Part shown: positions 16,518 to 26,575 of the stretch, one piece after another | Numbering within the stretch: the first letter of the stretch is position 1 | How the letters are laid out: each line of letters starts with the position of its first letter | From: Leptospiraceae bacterium | Lineage (GTDB): Bacteria; Spirochaetota; Leptospiria; Leptospirales; Leptonemataceae | Assembly (NCBI GenBank): GCA_020441005.1 | Contig: JAGRNA010000037.1 | Location: 1-37,087, forward strand | Length of the DNA: 37,087 nt | Reading direction: 5' to 3' | Made by a program: the position numbers and the translations under genes | Notes under the pieces: model-generated | Told to the model about the DNA's origin: nothing | Databases searched by the model: none | What the model saw: the letters and a program-made list of their open reading frames with translations, nothing else

Positions 16518-17777
16518 ATGATTTTTGACCCAGGGCATTTTCATCAGATCCATAAAGCCAGACCGCTCATTGTTGGCGCCCTTCTACTCCTGGTCGGGCC
16601 CTTATGCTCGCCGCCCTCCCTGCGTGCCACAGAGAATTACAGCTACCAGGTATTATGCCTGAATCAAATCCAGGGCTGCCCCTGTTATCGCCAGGCAGCC
16701 AAAGACAAGCTGCGGACGGTCTATCACATGCAGGCCGCCTGGCCGGTCGCCTTAAAACAGAGCAGCCAAAATGGTTTCACCCAAATTCGGGTTGACACCG
16801 ATCAATGTTGGTATCCGACGAATCAGTTGAAGAAGTACCCCTACACTCCCCTGCATCAATTACCGATTCAAAGCAAACTGGATCATCGCCTGTTACCTCT
16901 GCATTCACTGATGGCTGTCAAATCTGCGCTTGATGCCGAACAAAAGATTTCTCGCTTCCAGCAAACAAAACTAGGTTTCTTTTGGCCCACCTATTATCAT
17001 CTGGCAATGCAGGATTTCCATCCGGGCAAAGCGGAACCCATTCTGTCCACCAGCGGCACGACTCTGGCATATGGCAGCCGCAAGTTTCAACAGCAAATTA
17101 TGTGGGAAGGCAGCGGCATCACGTCTACGGGTTTGCGCCTGCACTACAGTGGCCGGCCTTATCGTTTCACCACCTACTCCAGCGACATCTGGGCATGGGG
17201 TGCTGGTTATAACTACACGGTTTGGCCTTACAGGACGATTGCTGTAAATTTTAGCGGATTTTGCAAGGCCATGCAACTGCCGCAACCATGCGGGAAAAAG
17301 GACGTTATTGGCAGTCTGGTCTGGATCAAGAATATCGCAGATGAAAAACCGGCGATGCCCGGTGCTGTACAGCATGATGGCTTTTTTTGTGCCACAGACA
17401 CTGGCTCCCCGAGCGGGATTCGTCGCGACCGGATTGACATTTTTGTGGGGGTACATGGCGGCGGCAATCCGTACCTGCCCCCGGCCCGGCGGGGAAATTT
17501 TTTGTACAATGCCGGTTTCAAGAGCCTGGTGCGCCAGGATTGGCGGTTATGGACGTCTCTCCATACCCGCACCTGGTGCTCTCTTGCAGATAAGGACTAT
17601 GATCCTCAAACCGGGATCAGTCGCAATTGCTTTCATGATTATCATACCACGGCCCGGCACAAGGCCTTGCAGGTCTACTATTTCAAAGACAATCGTAATC
17701 GGCCTTTGAAGTGCCAACCAGGTCTGGGCTTTCAGGATCTCTTCAAAGCGCTGGGGCAGTCGATCCAGGTCAAATAA
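16518..17777 (+). CDS. Exported 3D-domain protein, probable cell-wall active
   Basis: A 419-residue protein with an N-terminal hydrophobic segment (about 17-31) that reads as a signal peptide. It is rich in Cys, Trp and Tyr. The C-terminal half contains the 3D (three-aspartate) signature: an RTIAVN strand (about 240), then ATDTGS (Asp294) and RIDIFVGVH (Asp307), as in MltA-type lytic transglycosylases and Rpf-like proteins. An FFWPTYYHL segment near 154-162 starts this region, as WPTYY-like segments often do in the family. The first 150 residues are Cys-containing and have no named domain. A peptidoglycan-related role is inferred from the fold and fits the PBP1C gene two genes downstream. Upstream are 266 bases without a gene; no clear ribosome binding site precedes the ATG. 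Confidence 0.72.
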   Translation: MIFDPGHFHQIHKARPLIVGALLLLVGPLCSPPSLRATENYSYQVLCLNQIQGCPCYRQAAKDKLRTVYHMQAAWPVALKQSSQNGFTQIRVDTDQCWYPTNQLKKYPYTPLHQLPIQSKLDHRLLPLHSLMAVKSALDAEQKISRFQQTKLGFFWPTYYHLAMQDFHPGKAEPILSTSGTTLAYGSRKFQQQIMWEGSGITSTGLRLHYSGRPYRFTTYSSDIWAWGAGYNYTVWPYRTIAVNFSGFCKAMQLPQPCGKKDVIGSLVWIKNIADEKPAMPGAVQHDGFFCATDTGSPSGIRRDRIDIFVGVHGGGNPYLPPARRGNFLYNAGFKSLVRQDWRLWTSLHTRTWCSLADKDYDPQTGISRNCFHDYHTTARHKALQVYYFKDNRNRPLKCQPGLGFQDLFKALGQSIQVK

Positions 17778-17929
17778 ACCAGCCGACTGGTCTGCTTCAC
17801 CAACGCTTACTACACATATCGTGCGAAAGGCAGTGCCCCTGTTACGCGAGACTGTCCGTTTGCCGCTCATGTGGAAACATGGACAAAAATACAGTTCGGC
17901 GTCGATTGCCGGGGAATCCGATCTTCAAA

Positions 17930-17958
17930 TTGACGTACCACCGGACAAGCCTTAGCAT
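17930..17958 (+). promoter_or_regulatory. Likely sigma-70 promoter for the macroglobulin-pbpC unit
   Basis: TTGACG (17930-17935), a 17-base spacer and TAGCAT (17953-17958) match five of six and four of six consensus bases. The start of transcription would be near 17965, giving a leader of about 60 bases before the ATG at 18027. Confidence 0.45.
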
Positions 17959-18026
17959 GACCTGGAAAAGTATAACACCGATCCGGCGCCGAGCGCTGCA
18001 AGGCAACCATTACATAAGAATGACAT

Positions 18027-21000
18027 ATGAATACACTTGCTAAAACCATACCGAATCAGCTGGCACTTGCGGCGGCAACCTTGCTAAAGCCGGTCCTGTT
18101 ATTGTGCCTGGGCCTGCCCCTGATGTTTTCGCAGTGCCCTGACTCAACAACGGAATCGGGCGGACCGTTCCGCTTTGATGAAGACCAGGCTATGCCAAAC
18201 GAATCCACGACGGAGAAAAACGGGACCGATCTGCAAATTGTGCAACATAGCCCGGACGGCGAGCTTGGGATCGGCGATCTAAAGCGCGAGATCCTGGTTG
18301 TATTCAACCACCCGATGGTACCGCTGGCCAAACTAAAAGAAACTACCCGCGGCGCCTTGCAAATCGAGCCCCCCCTGAAAGGTCGTTTTCGCTGGTATGG
18401 CAGCCGGGTCTCGGCATTTATTCCCGATGAAGAACTCCAGCCGGGCAGCGAATATACGGTCACAGTAGCGCCCGGCAGTACAGCCTTAAATGGCGAAAGA
18501 CTGGCCAGTGAGTTCCGTTTTCAGTTCCGATCCCCGCCTTTGCGTTACAGCTGGGTGAGCCCATCCGCCAATAATCGCATTGCCTACGATCAGACATTTC
18601 AAATCCATTTCAACTATCCAGTCGATCTGGAGCAGGCGCGTAAATACGTCCTACTGCTGGTCGCCGGTCAAAAAACTCCCTTTACCCTGCAAAGAACAGC
18701 AGAGAAACCGGACACAGCAGGTCTCAATCCAGCTGAAAGTCGGCGCCGACTGCGCGAATATGAATCCAGCCTGGTGGTCAAGGCGGCCCAAAAATTCCCG
18801 CGCGATGCAAAAATCCAGATCGTGATCAACAAGGGTCTGCCCCCCAAAGCCGGCAATCTGGGACTTGAACAAAACAAAGTGCTGGATTGGCAGAGTTACG
18901 GACCATTAACAGCCAGCCTGGTGAACAAAGCGCGATTTTTCCAGCAAGGCTACAGTAACTATATCCATTTTAACAATGCTGTTGATCTGGCCAGGATTGC
19001 CCGCGAGGTGCGCATAGAACCGGCCGCGCCGCTGCGCTCAGTGCCCGAAGAAAACGGCAATTATCTATATCTGAGCAGCTACCAGCTCAAACCGGAAACC
19101 ACGTACACAATTGAAATTCCGGCCAAAACCCTGGACATTTACGGCAATCAGCTTGTAGGCAGCCGAATTTTCAAGTTAAAGGTACCGCGGTTGCGCAAGA
19201 GTTTTTATGCTAGTGGCGGTTTTTACACAGTCGAGTCAAAACTGCGCCAATTTGTTCCAGCGCAGGTCTCAGCCGTCCCGACTGTTAACGCCCGTTTTCA
19301 TCCGGTCAGTCTGCGCCAAATACAGGAGTACATTGTTACGGATGATTACAGTAAACGAAATTCAATACTCGCGTCGGGCGGCGGCAAGGAACAGAATATT
19401 CCAACAGGTGTCAATGCGAAACAAATGGATCGTATTGGCATCGATTTAAGCCCGGGTCTGATCAAGCGCCAGGGCTGGCTGTGGACAAATATCAGCGCCG
19501 CAGTCGAAGACTACCAGGGCAAGCCAGATACGGCCAACAGCAGCATCATGGTTCAGTCCACCGATATCGGTATGATCATCAAGCAGGGTCCAGGTCGCAG
19601 TCACGCCTTCATCCATTCCCTTACGCCAGGCAAGGCTATGCCGGATGTCCAGGTTACAGCCTATGATGGTCAAAATGAACTGGGACAATGCCGGACCAAT
19701 ACCGAGGGGTATTGCGTCATTGCGCATGCTGCTGTAAAACGACCGCTCTACCCGCTTTTTGTCGCCCGCGGACCGAATGGTGATCAAGCCTTCGTTAGCG
19801 GATACAATCACTCCAGTTACATGGCTGGCGCCGGAGTGGATGATTTTGATTTGCTGGCCGATGAAGAGCGCTTGCAAGGGGTGATCGAGTTTGACCGCAA
19901 GCTCTACCGACCCGGCGAAACCATGTATTTCAAGGCTTTTTTGGCGCTACGCAAGGCCACTCATTTGCAAACGGATTTTAAAGACCCGGTCCGCCTTAGT
20001 ATACACGATTCACGCGGCAAGCAACTGCTGGTCCAGGAAAAGAAGTGCGATGCCCAGGGCGGACTAGATGGCTCGCTTGTTATCCCGGCCAATGCGCCGA
20101 CCGGCCACTATCAAATCGCGCTGAGTTTACCTGGCCGCGACAAGCAATTTCGCAATCGCTTTGCAAAACTGGAAAGCCGTCAATACGGTTATAATAGTAT
20201 TGAAAAGAACGGTCGATTCGGGCTTGAAGAAACATTTCAGGTGGAAGAATTCAAGCCGGTCCAGTTCACGGTGGCTATTGATGCACCTGAACGCGCGCGA
20301 CTGGAACAGGGTCAGATTGATTTTACGGTCAATGCGCGGTATCTTTTCGGGGCCCCCATGACCAGGGCGCCGGTCAGTTACACCATCCAAAAGCGCGTGC
20401 GACGCCTGGAATTTGATAATTATCCCGGCTATGTGTTCACCGATCGTGATTATCGTGACACGGAATACGGGTGGGCCTATGTGGCCTCCGCTTCCGGCAA
20501 ACTGGACGGTCAGGGCCGCTATAAGAGCAGTTTTCAACTTGAAGATGTCTATAGCGAATCGGACGATTTAGGCCTGGCCAACAACCAAAAACTGGCCCGC
20601 GCGTGGGATTTTCGCATCGAAAGTAATGTCTCGGATGTGAATGACAAAACCGTCAGTCATGCTCACACACTAGCCCTTGATCCCGGACCGCTGCTCTTCG
20701 GGATCAAGGCTGACTCCGTCTACGGTTCGAAAGACAAGCCCTTTACCTTCAAACTGGTGGCCGTTCATCCGGACGGTACGGCTACGCAGAGCAGCCAGAG
20801 TGCGCGCATAGCAATTGTTCGCAATGAATGGAAGACCATCCAGACCAGGGGACCGGGCGGCAGTATCCAGCGCAAGAACACGCTGACCCGCAAAGAGATT
20901 TACAGTACCGAACTCAAGCTGGGGGAGCGTCCCGTAGACTGGTCCTACAAGGTAAAGGAAGCCGGCTGGTATTCTGTGATCGTCTATGCTGCCGGACAGG

Positions 21001-24000
21001 CCTCGTATAGCCGCATCAGTCTGTATGCCTGGGGTGGCGGCTTCGTCGGCTGGAATTTCAATGATGATGATCAGGTGGAAATCCTGTCAGATAAAGCCGA
21101 ATACAAGCCCGGTGATACGGCCCGCTTGATGATCCAGTCTCCCTTCAAGGATGCGCGGGCGATCATCAGCCTGGAACGCGAGGGCCTGATCTGGCAAAAA
21201 ACAATCGAACTCAAGGGCAATGGCGATCCTGTGTTAGTGCCCCTGAAGGCCGATCATGCACCGCTGGTTTACGCCAGTGTTATGCTGATCCGACCGCGTG
21301 TTGCTGTCGATCCAGAACTGGAACAGGAAGCGGCTCGGGAGGGAGACGAAGATCTGGGTCGCCCGCAATTCAAGGCCGGCTATCTGGCTCTGCGCATCAA
21401 GAGCGCCGATGCAAAAATGCCGCTGGCCATTACCACAGATCGCGAGCATTATGCACCCGGGGATCGAGTCCAGGTAAAAATTAAAACCCTTCCCAATGCC
21501 AGTGTGGCGTTGGCAGTCGCAGACCGCGGTGTACTGGATTTAATTCAATACCGCTATGAAGATCCCCGCAAAGCCTTTCAATTCAAGGCCCCCCTGGGAG
21601 TTGTGATCATGGAGAATCGCAAGGCCTTGTTGCGTCAGTTTACTCCAGCCCGAAAGGGCAAGGATCCCGGCGGCAAGGGCTTTGATGAAAGCAATCGCGG
21701 CAAGGGCGGTTTTGACCAGGATAGCGAGGATGGGATCCGCAAGGATTTTCGGTATACTGCCCATTGGAGCCCCGCCTTGCAAGCCAACGCTGCCGGCGAA
21801 ATCCTGGTTGGATTTACCCTGCCCGACAACCTGACCACATTTCGCCTGATGGCTCTGGGAGCTAGCCAGGGCCGTTATGCTGCCGATAACCATGAAATAC
21901 AGGTGCGCCAGCCGTTGGTGGTCCAGCCATCCATGCCGGCAATCATGCGACCCGGTGATCAGTTGGAGATCGGAGCTGTTATCACCAATCAAACCGGGGC
22001 AGCCGCGACCATTGCGGCCGATTTACAGTCCGACCTGTTGCAGCTGATCAGCGCACCGGAACAACAAGTGAGCCTCGCGGCTGGCGCGACGGGGGAAGTG
22101 CTATGGTCTGTAAAACTGAACAATGTGCAATATGCTAAAATCCGGCGGCAAGTCATACAACAATTGCAGGCCCAAAAAGAAGTTCCACGCGAAGGTATCC
22201 AGGGATTGTTTATCAAGGGCATTATTGCTTCTCGCATTGTCAATGCCGCGGCAATCCAAAGCAGCCAGAAAATCGCGCCTGAGCAATTGCGCGACAAGGT
22301 GGCCTTCAAAATCGGAATCCGCGAGAACCCGCCGGCCGAGGCCTTTGCTCTGAACGGCAGTACAGACGCGAAACAAAAACCGATCCAGGAGGGAATTACT
22401 TTGCCGGCTGATGATGAAATCATGGACCGCCTGGGACGCGTAGATGTCCAGTTGGCCAATACAGCACTCGTCGGGCTCGATAAAGCTTTTCGTTTCTATA
22501 ACTTAAATCCATACTACTGCCTGGAGCAACGAACTTCCGCCTTTATTTTAGGTGCCAGCGCCGGCCAGTTAATTAGCAACTTTCCGCCCAATCCAGCCAA
22601 TCGCAGTGAGTATAATTTTGCCAATACGCGTCATTTTTTCCTGGATAAACTGGGCGAATTCCAGAATCCCGATGGCGGCTTTCGCCTTTGGCAAGAAAGC
22701 GCCTTTAAACAAAGCGATCCTTACCTGACTGCCTGGGTTTTGTTTGCTCTGCAGGTAGCCCGGGAAAGCGAAATCAGTTTCGATGGATCCATCAAAGCCA
22801 GGGCCATGACCTACCTGGACCGCTTTCGCCGTAAACCCGCTTCAATGCAACAAAGCGATCTTTTGTCTACCTTAAGTCTGTACGCATATATCATGGCCAG
22901 AGAAGGCAAGACGGACGCCTCCCTGAACGGCTGGTTATTGCAGAAACAGGATCAATTGGGTTTGCGCTCCATTGCTATGCTTGCCATGGCCTTGCAAAAG
23001 GAGCGTAAGATCAAAAGCTGGCGCGATGATCCAGACACGCAGAAGCTGATGCAGCGCATGCACAATAATCTGCGTATCGAAAGCCGTCAGGTTCACCTGA
23101 CGGAGCATGCCAATGTTTACGGTCGAGCGTTTTATAGCCAGGGCAGTAGTCTGGCACTGGTAATGCGCGCCATGCTGCAATTGGATCGCGACAATCCGCT
23201 CTTGTTTTCATTAGTACAGCAGGCTGTGACGGCCCGCCAGCGCGTCTTTTGGTCCGATAGCCACACCACTGGCAATATGGCCTACAGCCTGTGGCGGTAT
23301 CATAAGGAGTTTGAATCTGCACCTGGCAAACGTCTGGGTCTGGTGAAGCTCGGCCAGGAAGTCCTGTTGCAGGCAGATTTGCAGGCGGCACAGGAGGGCG
23401 CCCAAATCGTGGACAAGCGTTTTTCACTGCAGGAATTGTACCAAAAATTCAAGCCTGGCTCAGATTACCCCCTGTTCTTTGGTCATCGCAGCGGTTCCAG
23501 CGATCGATTGTACTATGCAGCGGCCCTGGAATACATCCCCTTGTTAAAAAAGGTCGATGCCAGAGACGAAGGCATTGAAGTTCGCAAGGAATACATCGCC
23601 ATCAGTGACCCGCGCTTTCAAAAAGAAAATACTCAAAATGATGAGTCCGATCTGGATGTTTATGGCAGTGATGTCCTGACACGTGGCCAGATCTACCTGG
23701 TCCGCCTCAGCGTTACGAACCCGAAACCCGCCTGGCATTTTGCGCTAACCGATCCGCTCCCGGCCAGTCTGGAAGCCGTAAACTCGGCCTTTGCAACCGA
23801 GAGCGGCATCTATGGCCGCTTGTTACAAACAAAGCAGGACAAGAGCACGCCCTGGTGGCAAAGAGAGAGCTTCATCCAGGAATATCGTGATGATCGAGTG
23901 GTGTTTCAAAGCGAATACCTGCGGCCTGGAATGCATGAATTTATGTATCTGGTGCGACCGTACATTAAGGGGCGTAGCGGGGCGCCCGCCACACAGGCCT

Positions 24001-24062
24001 GGCTCATGTATACGCCGGAGGTATTCGGACGCAGCAATGGTGGCCGCATCCAGACGCGTTAG
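18027..24062 (+). CDS. Bacterial alpha-2-macroglobulin lipoprotein with intact thioester
   Basis: A 2011-residue protease-trapping protein of the bacterial alpha-2-macroglobulin family (YfhM type). The N-terminus has a long hydrophobic signal ending in a relaxed lipobox (MFSQC, Cys37), so it is probably anchored in a membrane. Recognisable parts are an Ig-like start (EILVVFNHPMVPL), stacked macroglobulin beta domains, the segment LPDNLTTFRLMALG (about 1270), and the thioester domain with the CLEQ motif (Cys1498 to Gln1501, codon at 22518), followed by an alpha/alpha toroid. In this family a protease cuts a bait region, the thioester reacts and the protease is trapped. It is about 350 residues longer than the roughly 1650 of E. 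coli YfhM. The end overlaps the pbpC start by 26 bases, the usual pairing of the two genes. Confidence 0.95.
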   Translation: MNTLAKTIPNQLALAAATLLKPVLLLCLGLPLMFSQCPDSTTESGGPFRFDEDQAMPNESTTEKNGTDLQIVQHSPDGELGIGDLKREILVVFNHPMVPLAKLKETTRGALQIEPPLKGRFRWYGSRVSAFIPDEELQPGSEYTVTVAPGSTALNGERLASEFRFQFRSPPLRYSWVSPSANNRIAYDQTFQIHFNYPVDLEQARKYVLLLVAGQKTPFTLQRTAEKPDTAGLNPAESRRRLREYESSLVVKAAQKFPRDAKIQIVINKGLPPKAGNLGLEQNKVLDWQSYGPLTASLVNKARFFQQGYSNYIHFNNAVDLARIAREVRIEPAAPLRSVPEENGNYLYLSSYQLKPETTYTIEIPAKTLDIYGNQLVGSRIFKLKVPRLRKSFYASGGFYTVESKLRQFVPAQVSAVPTVNARFHPVSLRQIQEYIVTDDYSKRNSILASGGGKEQNIPTGVNAKQMDRIGIDLSPGLIKRQGWLWTNISAAVEDYQGKPDTANSSIMVQSTDIGMIIKQGPGRSHAFIHSLTPGKAMPDVQVTAYDGQNELGQCRTNTEGYCVIAHAAVKRPLYPLFVARGPNGDQAFVSGYNHSSYMAGAGVDDFDLLADEERLQGVIEFDRKLYRPGETMYFKAFLALRKATHLQTDFKDPVRLSIHDSRGKQLLVQEKKCDAQGGLDGSLVIPANAPTGHYQIALSLPGRDKQFRNRFAKLESRQYGYNSIEKNGRFGLEETFQVEEFKPVQFTVAIDAPERARLEQGQIDFTVNARYLFGAPMTRAPVSYTIQKRVRRLEFDNYPGYVFTDRDYRDTEYGWAYVASASGKLDGQGRYKSSFQLEDVYSESDDLGLANNQKLARAWDFRIESNVSDVNDKTVSHAHTLALDPGPLLFGIKADSVYGSKDKPFTFKLVAVHPDGTATQSSQSARIAIVRNEWKTIQTRGPGGSIQRKNTLTRKEIYSTELKLGERPVDWSYKVKEAGWYSVIVYAAGQASYSRISLYAWGGGFVGWNFNDDDQVEILSDKAEYKPGDTARLMIQSPFKDARAIISLEREGLIWQKTIELKGNGDPVLVPLKADHAPLVYASVMLIRPRVAVDPELEQEAAREGDEDLGRPQFKAGYLALRIKSADAKMPLAITTDREHYAPGDRVQVKIKTLPNASVALAVADRGVLDLIQYRYEDPRKAFQFKAPLGVVIMENRKALLRQFTPARKGKDPGGKGFDESNRGKGGFDQDSEDGIRKDFRYTAHWSPALQANAAGEILVGFTLPDNLTTFRLMALGASQGRYAADNHEIQVRQPLVVQPSMPAIMRPGDQLEIGAVITNQTGAAATIAADLQSDLLQLISAPEQQVSLAAGATGEVLWSVKLNNVQYAKIRRQVIQQLQAQKEVPREGIQGLFIKGIIASRIVNAAAIQSSQKIAPEQLRDKVAFKIGIRENPPAEAFALNGSTDAKQKPIQEGITLPADDEIMDRLGRVDVQLANTALVGLDKAFRFYNLNPYYCLEQRTSAFILGASAGQLISNFPPNPANRSEYNFANTRHFFLDKLGEFQNPDGGFRLWQESAFKQSDPYLTAWVLFALQVARESEISFDGSIKARAMTYLDRFRRKPASMQQSDLLSTLSLYAYIMAREGKTDASLNGWLLQKQDQLGLRSIAMLAMALQKERKIKSWRDDPDTQKLMQRMHNNLRIESRQVHLTEHANVYGRAFYSQGSSLALVMRAMLQLDRDNPLLFSLVQQAVTARQRVFWSDSHTTGNMAYSLWRYHKEFESAPGKRLGLVKLGQEVLLQADLQAAQEGAQIVDKRFSLQELYQKFKPGSDYPLFFGHRSGSSDRLYYAAALEYIPLLKKVDARDEGIEVRKEYIAISDPRFQKENTQNDESDLDVYGSDVLTRGQIYLVRLSVTNPKPAWHFALTDPLPASLEAVNSAFATESGIYGRLLQTKQDKSTPWWQRESFIQEYRDDRVVFQSEYLRPGMHEFMYLVRPYIKGRSGAPATQAWLMYTPEVFGRSNGGRIQTR

Positions 24063-26529
24063 AACTGCCTGTTTAGCCTTAGGCTGGCAGCGAGCGCAAC
24101 TGTATGCCGGATTCATCCGGCGAGCTGGCCGGCGCTACCGTAGCGGCCTCTGGTTCGGCCTGGCTGTGGGATATAGCGCCTGCTGGGCGCTTTTCCTGTG
24201 GCCTGTACCGGATCGTTTGCAAAAAAAGGCCTCTTTGGAACTGCTGTCCGTCGAATCAGAAAATCTGAGCTATCTACGGGAGGCAACAAGCGGCAGCTGG
24301 CGCAACTGGATCGCAGTGGAACAAGTCCCCCGGAACACCCGGGACCTGCTATTGTTAGCGGAAGATGCCCGGTTTTTCTGGCACCCGGGTATTGATCCGT
24401 TCGCAATACTGCGAGCCAGCTGGCAGAATTTTCGTCAAAGGCGCATTGTATCGGGGGCCTCAACAATTCCAATGCAACTGGCGCGCACTTTATATCCGGA
24501 TTTGATCAGCTCCGATCCCCTTTGGCGCAAAGCACAAGAGGCTCGTCTGGCGATACGACTTGTTTTCTGGTACTCCCGAGCGCGGATTCTGGAAAGCTAT
24601 ATCAATACGGTTCCCATGCCCTGGAACCGCACCGGGTTACAATCCGCTTCATTGGCCATCTTTAACCGCGAGCTGCAGTTCCTGAATCCTGCAGAGCAGG
24701 CCACTCTTGTAATTCTAATCCGCTCCAATCGACCGACTCGTCAGCATTTTACCCATCGATTGATCGCGCTTTTAGAGCACTGGTGCGCGCAAACCAATCA
24801 TCCTGCTTGCGTAGCCCGGGATCCGCAGCACTCTGTAGTTGCGATTCCATCCAGCCCGCAAATCGCGCACCTGTTTCAACAACTGCATCGCAGACCCCAA
24901 AACCAGCCTGTCCATCACCAAACGCCCCATTTTGTTTTCTATATCCGGGAAAAATTCCCCTGGCTAGATGGATCTGTCCAAACGACCCTTTCCAGTCAAT
25001 TAAACACCCAGCTAGTCCAGGTAATCGGCAACGAGTTCCCGTTGCTGGAAAAACGCGGGGCTGAAGATGCTGCTGTTGTGATCCTGGAACTAAGCGACCA
25101 AACCAAGGCTCCGGCAGAGCGTCAGCTGGTGCTGCGAGCCTTGATTGGATCCAGGGATTTTTTCAAGCCCAAAGCGGGTCAAATTAATGGAGCCTTGATC
25201 GAACGGAATGCCGGCAGCTCCCTGAAACCCTTGATCTATGCCCTGGCGATGGATCAGATTCATTTACGGCCCTGGTCGATTGTTGCCGATACCGAGCAAA
25301 GCTTCCCCTTGCCCGGCGGCAGCAGCTATCGGCCCCGGAACTATGATCTACAATTCTGGGGCCAAATGACAGTGCGGGAGGCCCTGGCCACTTCACGCAA
25401 TATTCCAGCTGTATCCCTGGCTCATCGTCTGGGACCAAGACGAATCCACACTTTTTTTCAGAAGAGCGGATTACTGCTCAAAGAAGCGCCTGATGATTTG
25501 GGACCCGGGATCGCCCTGGGCAGTTCCGGTGCTCGGCTGATAGAATTGGCGCGGGCCTACAGTATGCTGGCGAACAAGGGGGTTTTGCTGCCCTTGCAAT
25601 TCGGCATTGATGGCGAATCAAATCCCCTGTATCTGTATGATGGTCCAGCGCAACGATTGATTTCACCGTCCGTCAGCTATCAAATAACATCTATTCTAAG
25701 CGATCGCATTGCCCGCCGACGCAGTTTTGGAGGACGCAATTTCCTGGATTTTCCCTTTCCTGTAGCGGCCAAGACAGGCACTTCCAAGGACTACAAGGAT
25801 TCCTGGACTATCGGTTACACTCCGGCGATGCTGGTCGCTGTTTGGGTCGGTCGCTTTGAAGGCGGTCCGATGCAGGGCGTTTCCGGTTCCTACGGTGCCG
25901 GACGGATTTTTCAGCAGGCAATGCGTATGGCCTATGAATATCAGACTTATACTCTAGGGCGTTCCCTGGATTTTGATCCACCACCCGAGCTAAGCCCGGT
26001 TGAAATCTGCAGCCTGACTGGATATCGAGCCCATCCAAACTGCCCCGCCCATACAGAAATGGTCGCACCCAATGACCCGATATTGCAGCATTTTTGTCCA
26101 AGGCATGCTCCCCGCCAGTTGGACCTGGCAAATCATTTGCCGTCTAACGACAATGGAAACGATGCAGAGATGCAACCCCGGGATGAATCCTCCTACACAC
26201 ACAGTACAATGAATCCGGCTGGATCAGTCAACGAAGCTCGTGTTCGGTCCCCCTTGCGTTTTGAAGAATTCCTGATCGATCCGCACACCCCGCTTGCAGC
26301 CCAGGGAGTACCAATTGAGATCAGCATAGCACAGCCCACAACGAATATGCAGACTCACCAGTCTGCCAGTGCGCCCCGGAACATCTGGCGCTACCGTATC
26401 GACGAGGGCCAATGGCAGGTTTTAAAGCACAGTATCCAGACAACTTTTCCGCCCAAACGTGGTCAGCACGTTCTGGAATTCCAGCAGGATGGAAAAACCC
26501 TGGAACGGATCCCGTTTACAATTCGTTGA
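24037..26529 (+). CDS. pbpC: Penicillin-binding protein 1C (bifunctional transglycosylase/transpeptidase)
   Basis: An 830-residue class A penicillin-binding protein of the PBP1C group. The frame is open from 23791, but the first 82 residues there only mirror the macroglobulin gene in another frame; the ATG at 24037 leads into a basic cytoplasmic tail and the membrane helix (about 40-58). The GT51 domain has Glu109 (LLLAEDARFFWHPGID) and SGASTIPMQLAR. The transpeptidase domain has the SxxK serine at 394 (SSLK), SRN at 453 and KTG at 579 (KTGTSKDYKDSW). The C-terminus carries the BiPBP_C beta domain (about 735-830) typical of PBP1C. It polymerises and crosslinks peptidoglycan at the inner membrane. 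Translation is probably coupled to the macroglobulin gene, whose end it overlaps by 26 bases; the shared role proposed for this pair is wall repair after protease or lytic attack. Confidence 0.95.
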   Translation: MVAASRRVRTACLALGWQRAQLYAGFIRRAGRRYRSGLWFGLAVGYSACWALFLWPVPDRLQKKASLELLSVESENLSYLREATSGSWRNWIAVEQVPRNTRDLLLLAEDARFFWHPGIDPFAILRASWQNFRQRRIVSGASTIPMQLARTLYPDLISSDPLWRKAQEARLAIRLVFWYSRARILESYINTVPMPWNRTGLQSASLAIFNRELQFLNPAEQATLVILIRSNRPTRQHFTHRLIALLEHWCAQTNHPACVARDPQHSVVAIPSSPQIAHLFQQLHRRPQNQPVHHQTPHFVFYIREKFPWLDGSVQTTLSSQLNTQLVQVIGNEFPLLEKRGAEDAAVVILELSDQTKAPAERQLVLRALIGSRDFFKPKAGQINGALIERNAGSSLKPLIYALAMDQIHLRPWSIVADTEQSFPLPGGSSYRPRNYDLQFWGQMTVREALATSRNIPAVSLAHRLGPRRIHTFFQKSGLLLKEAPDDLGPGIALGSSGARLIELARAYSMLANKGVLLPLQFGIDGESNPLYLYDGPAQRLISPSVSYQITSILSDRIARRRSFGGRNFLDFPFPVAAKTGTSKDYKDSWTIGYTPAMLVAVWVGRFEGGPMQGVSGSYGAGRIFQQAMRMAYEYQTYTLGRSLDFDPPPELSPVEICSLTGYRAHPNCPAHTEMVAPNDPILQHFCPRHAPRQLDLANHLPSNDNGNDAEMQPRDESSYTHSTMNPAGSVNEARVRSPLRFEEFLIDPHTPLAAQGVPIEISIAQPTTNMQTHQSASAPRNIWRYRIDEGQWQVLKHSIQTTFPPKRGQHVLEFQQDGKTLERIPFTIR

Positions 26530-26575
26530 CCTGGCAGCCCCCTGACAGTAGACTCCCCAAAAAGGAAAAACAAGC

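Noticed and set aside
17778..17791. Hairpin ACCAG-CCGA-CTGGT right after the 3D-domain gene
   Set aside because: Five base pairs and no T-tract; too weak to call a terminator.
23791..24036. N-terminal 82-residue extension of the PBP1C reading frame
   Set aside because: It lies inside the macroglobulin gene, is rich in Cys/Arg without any domain, and the membrane-anchor start at 24037 fits the family.
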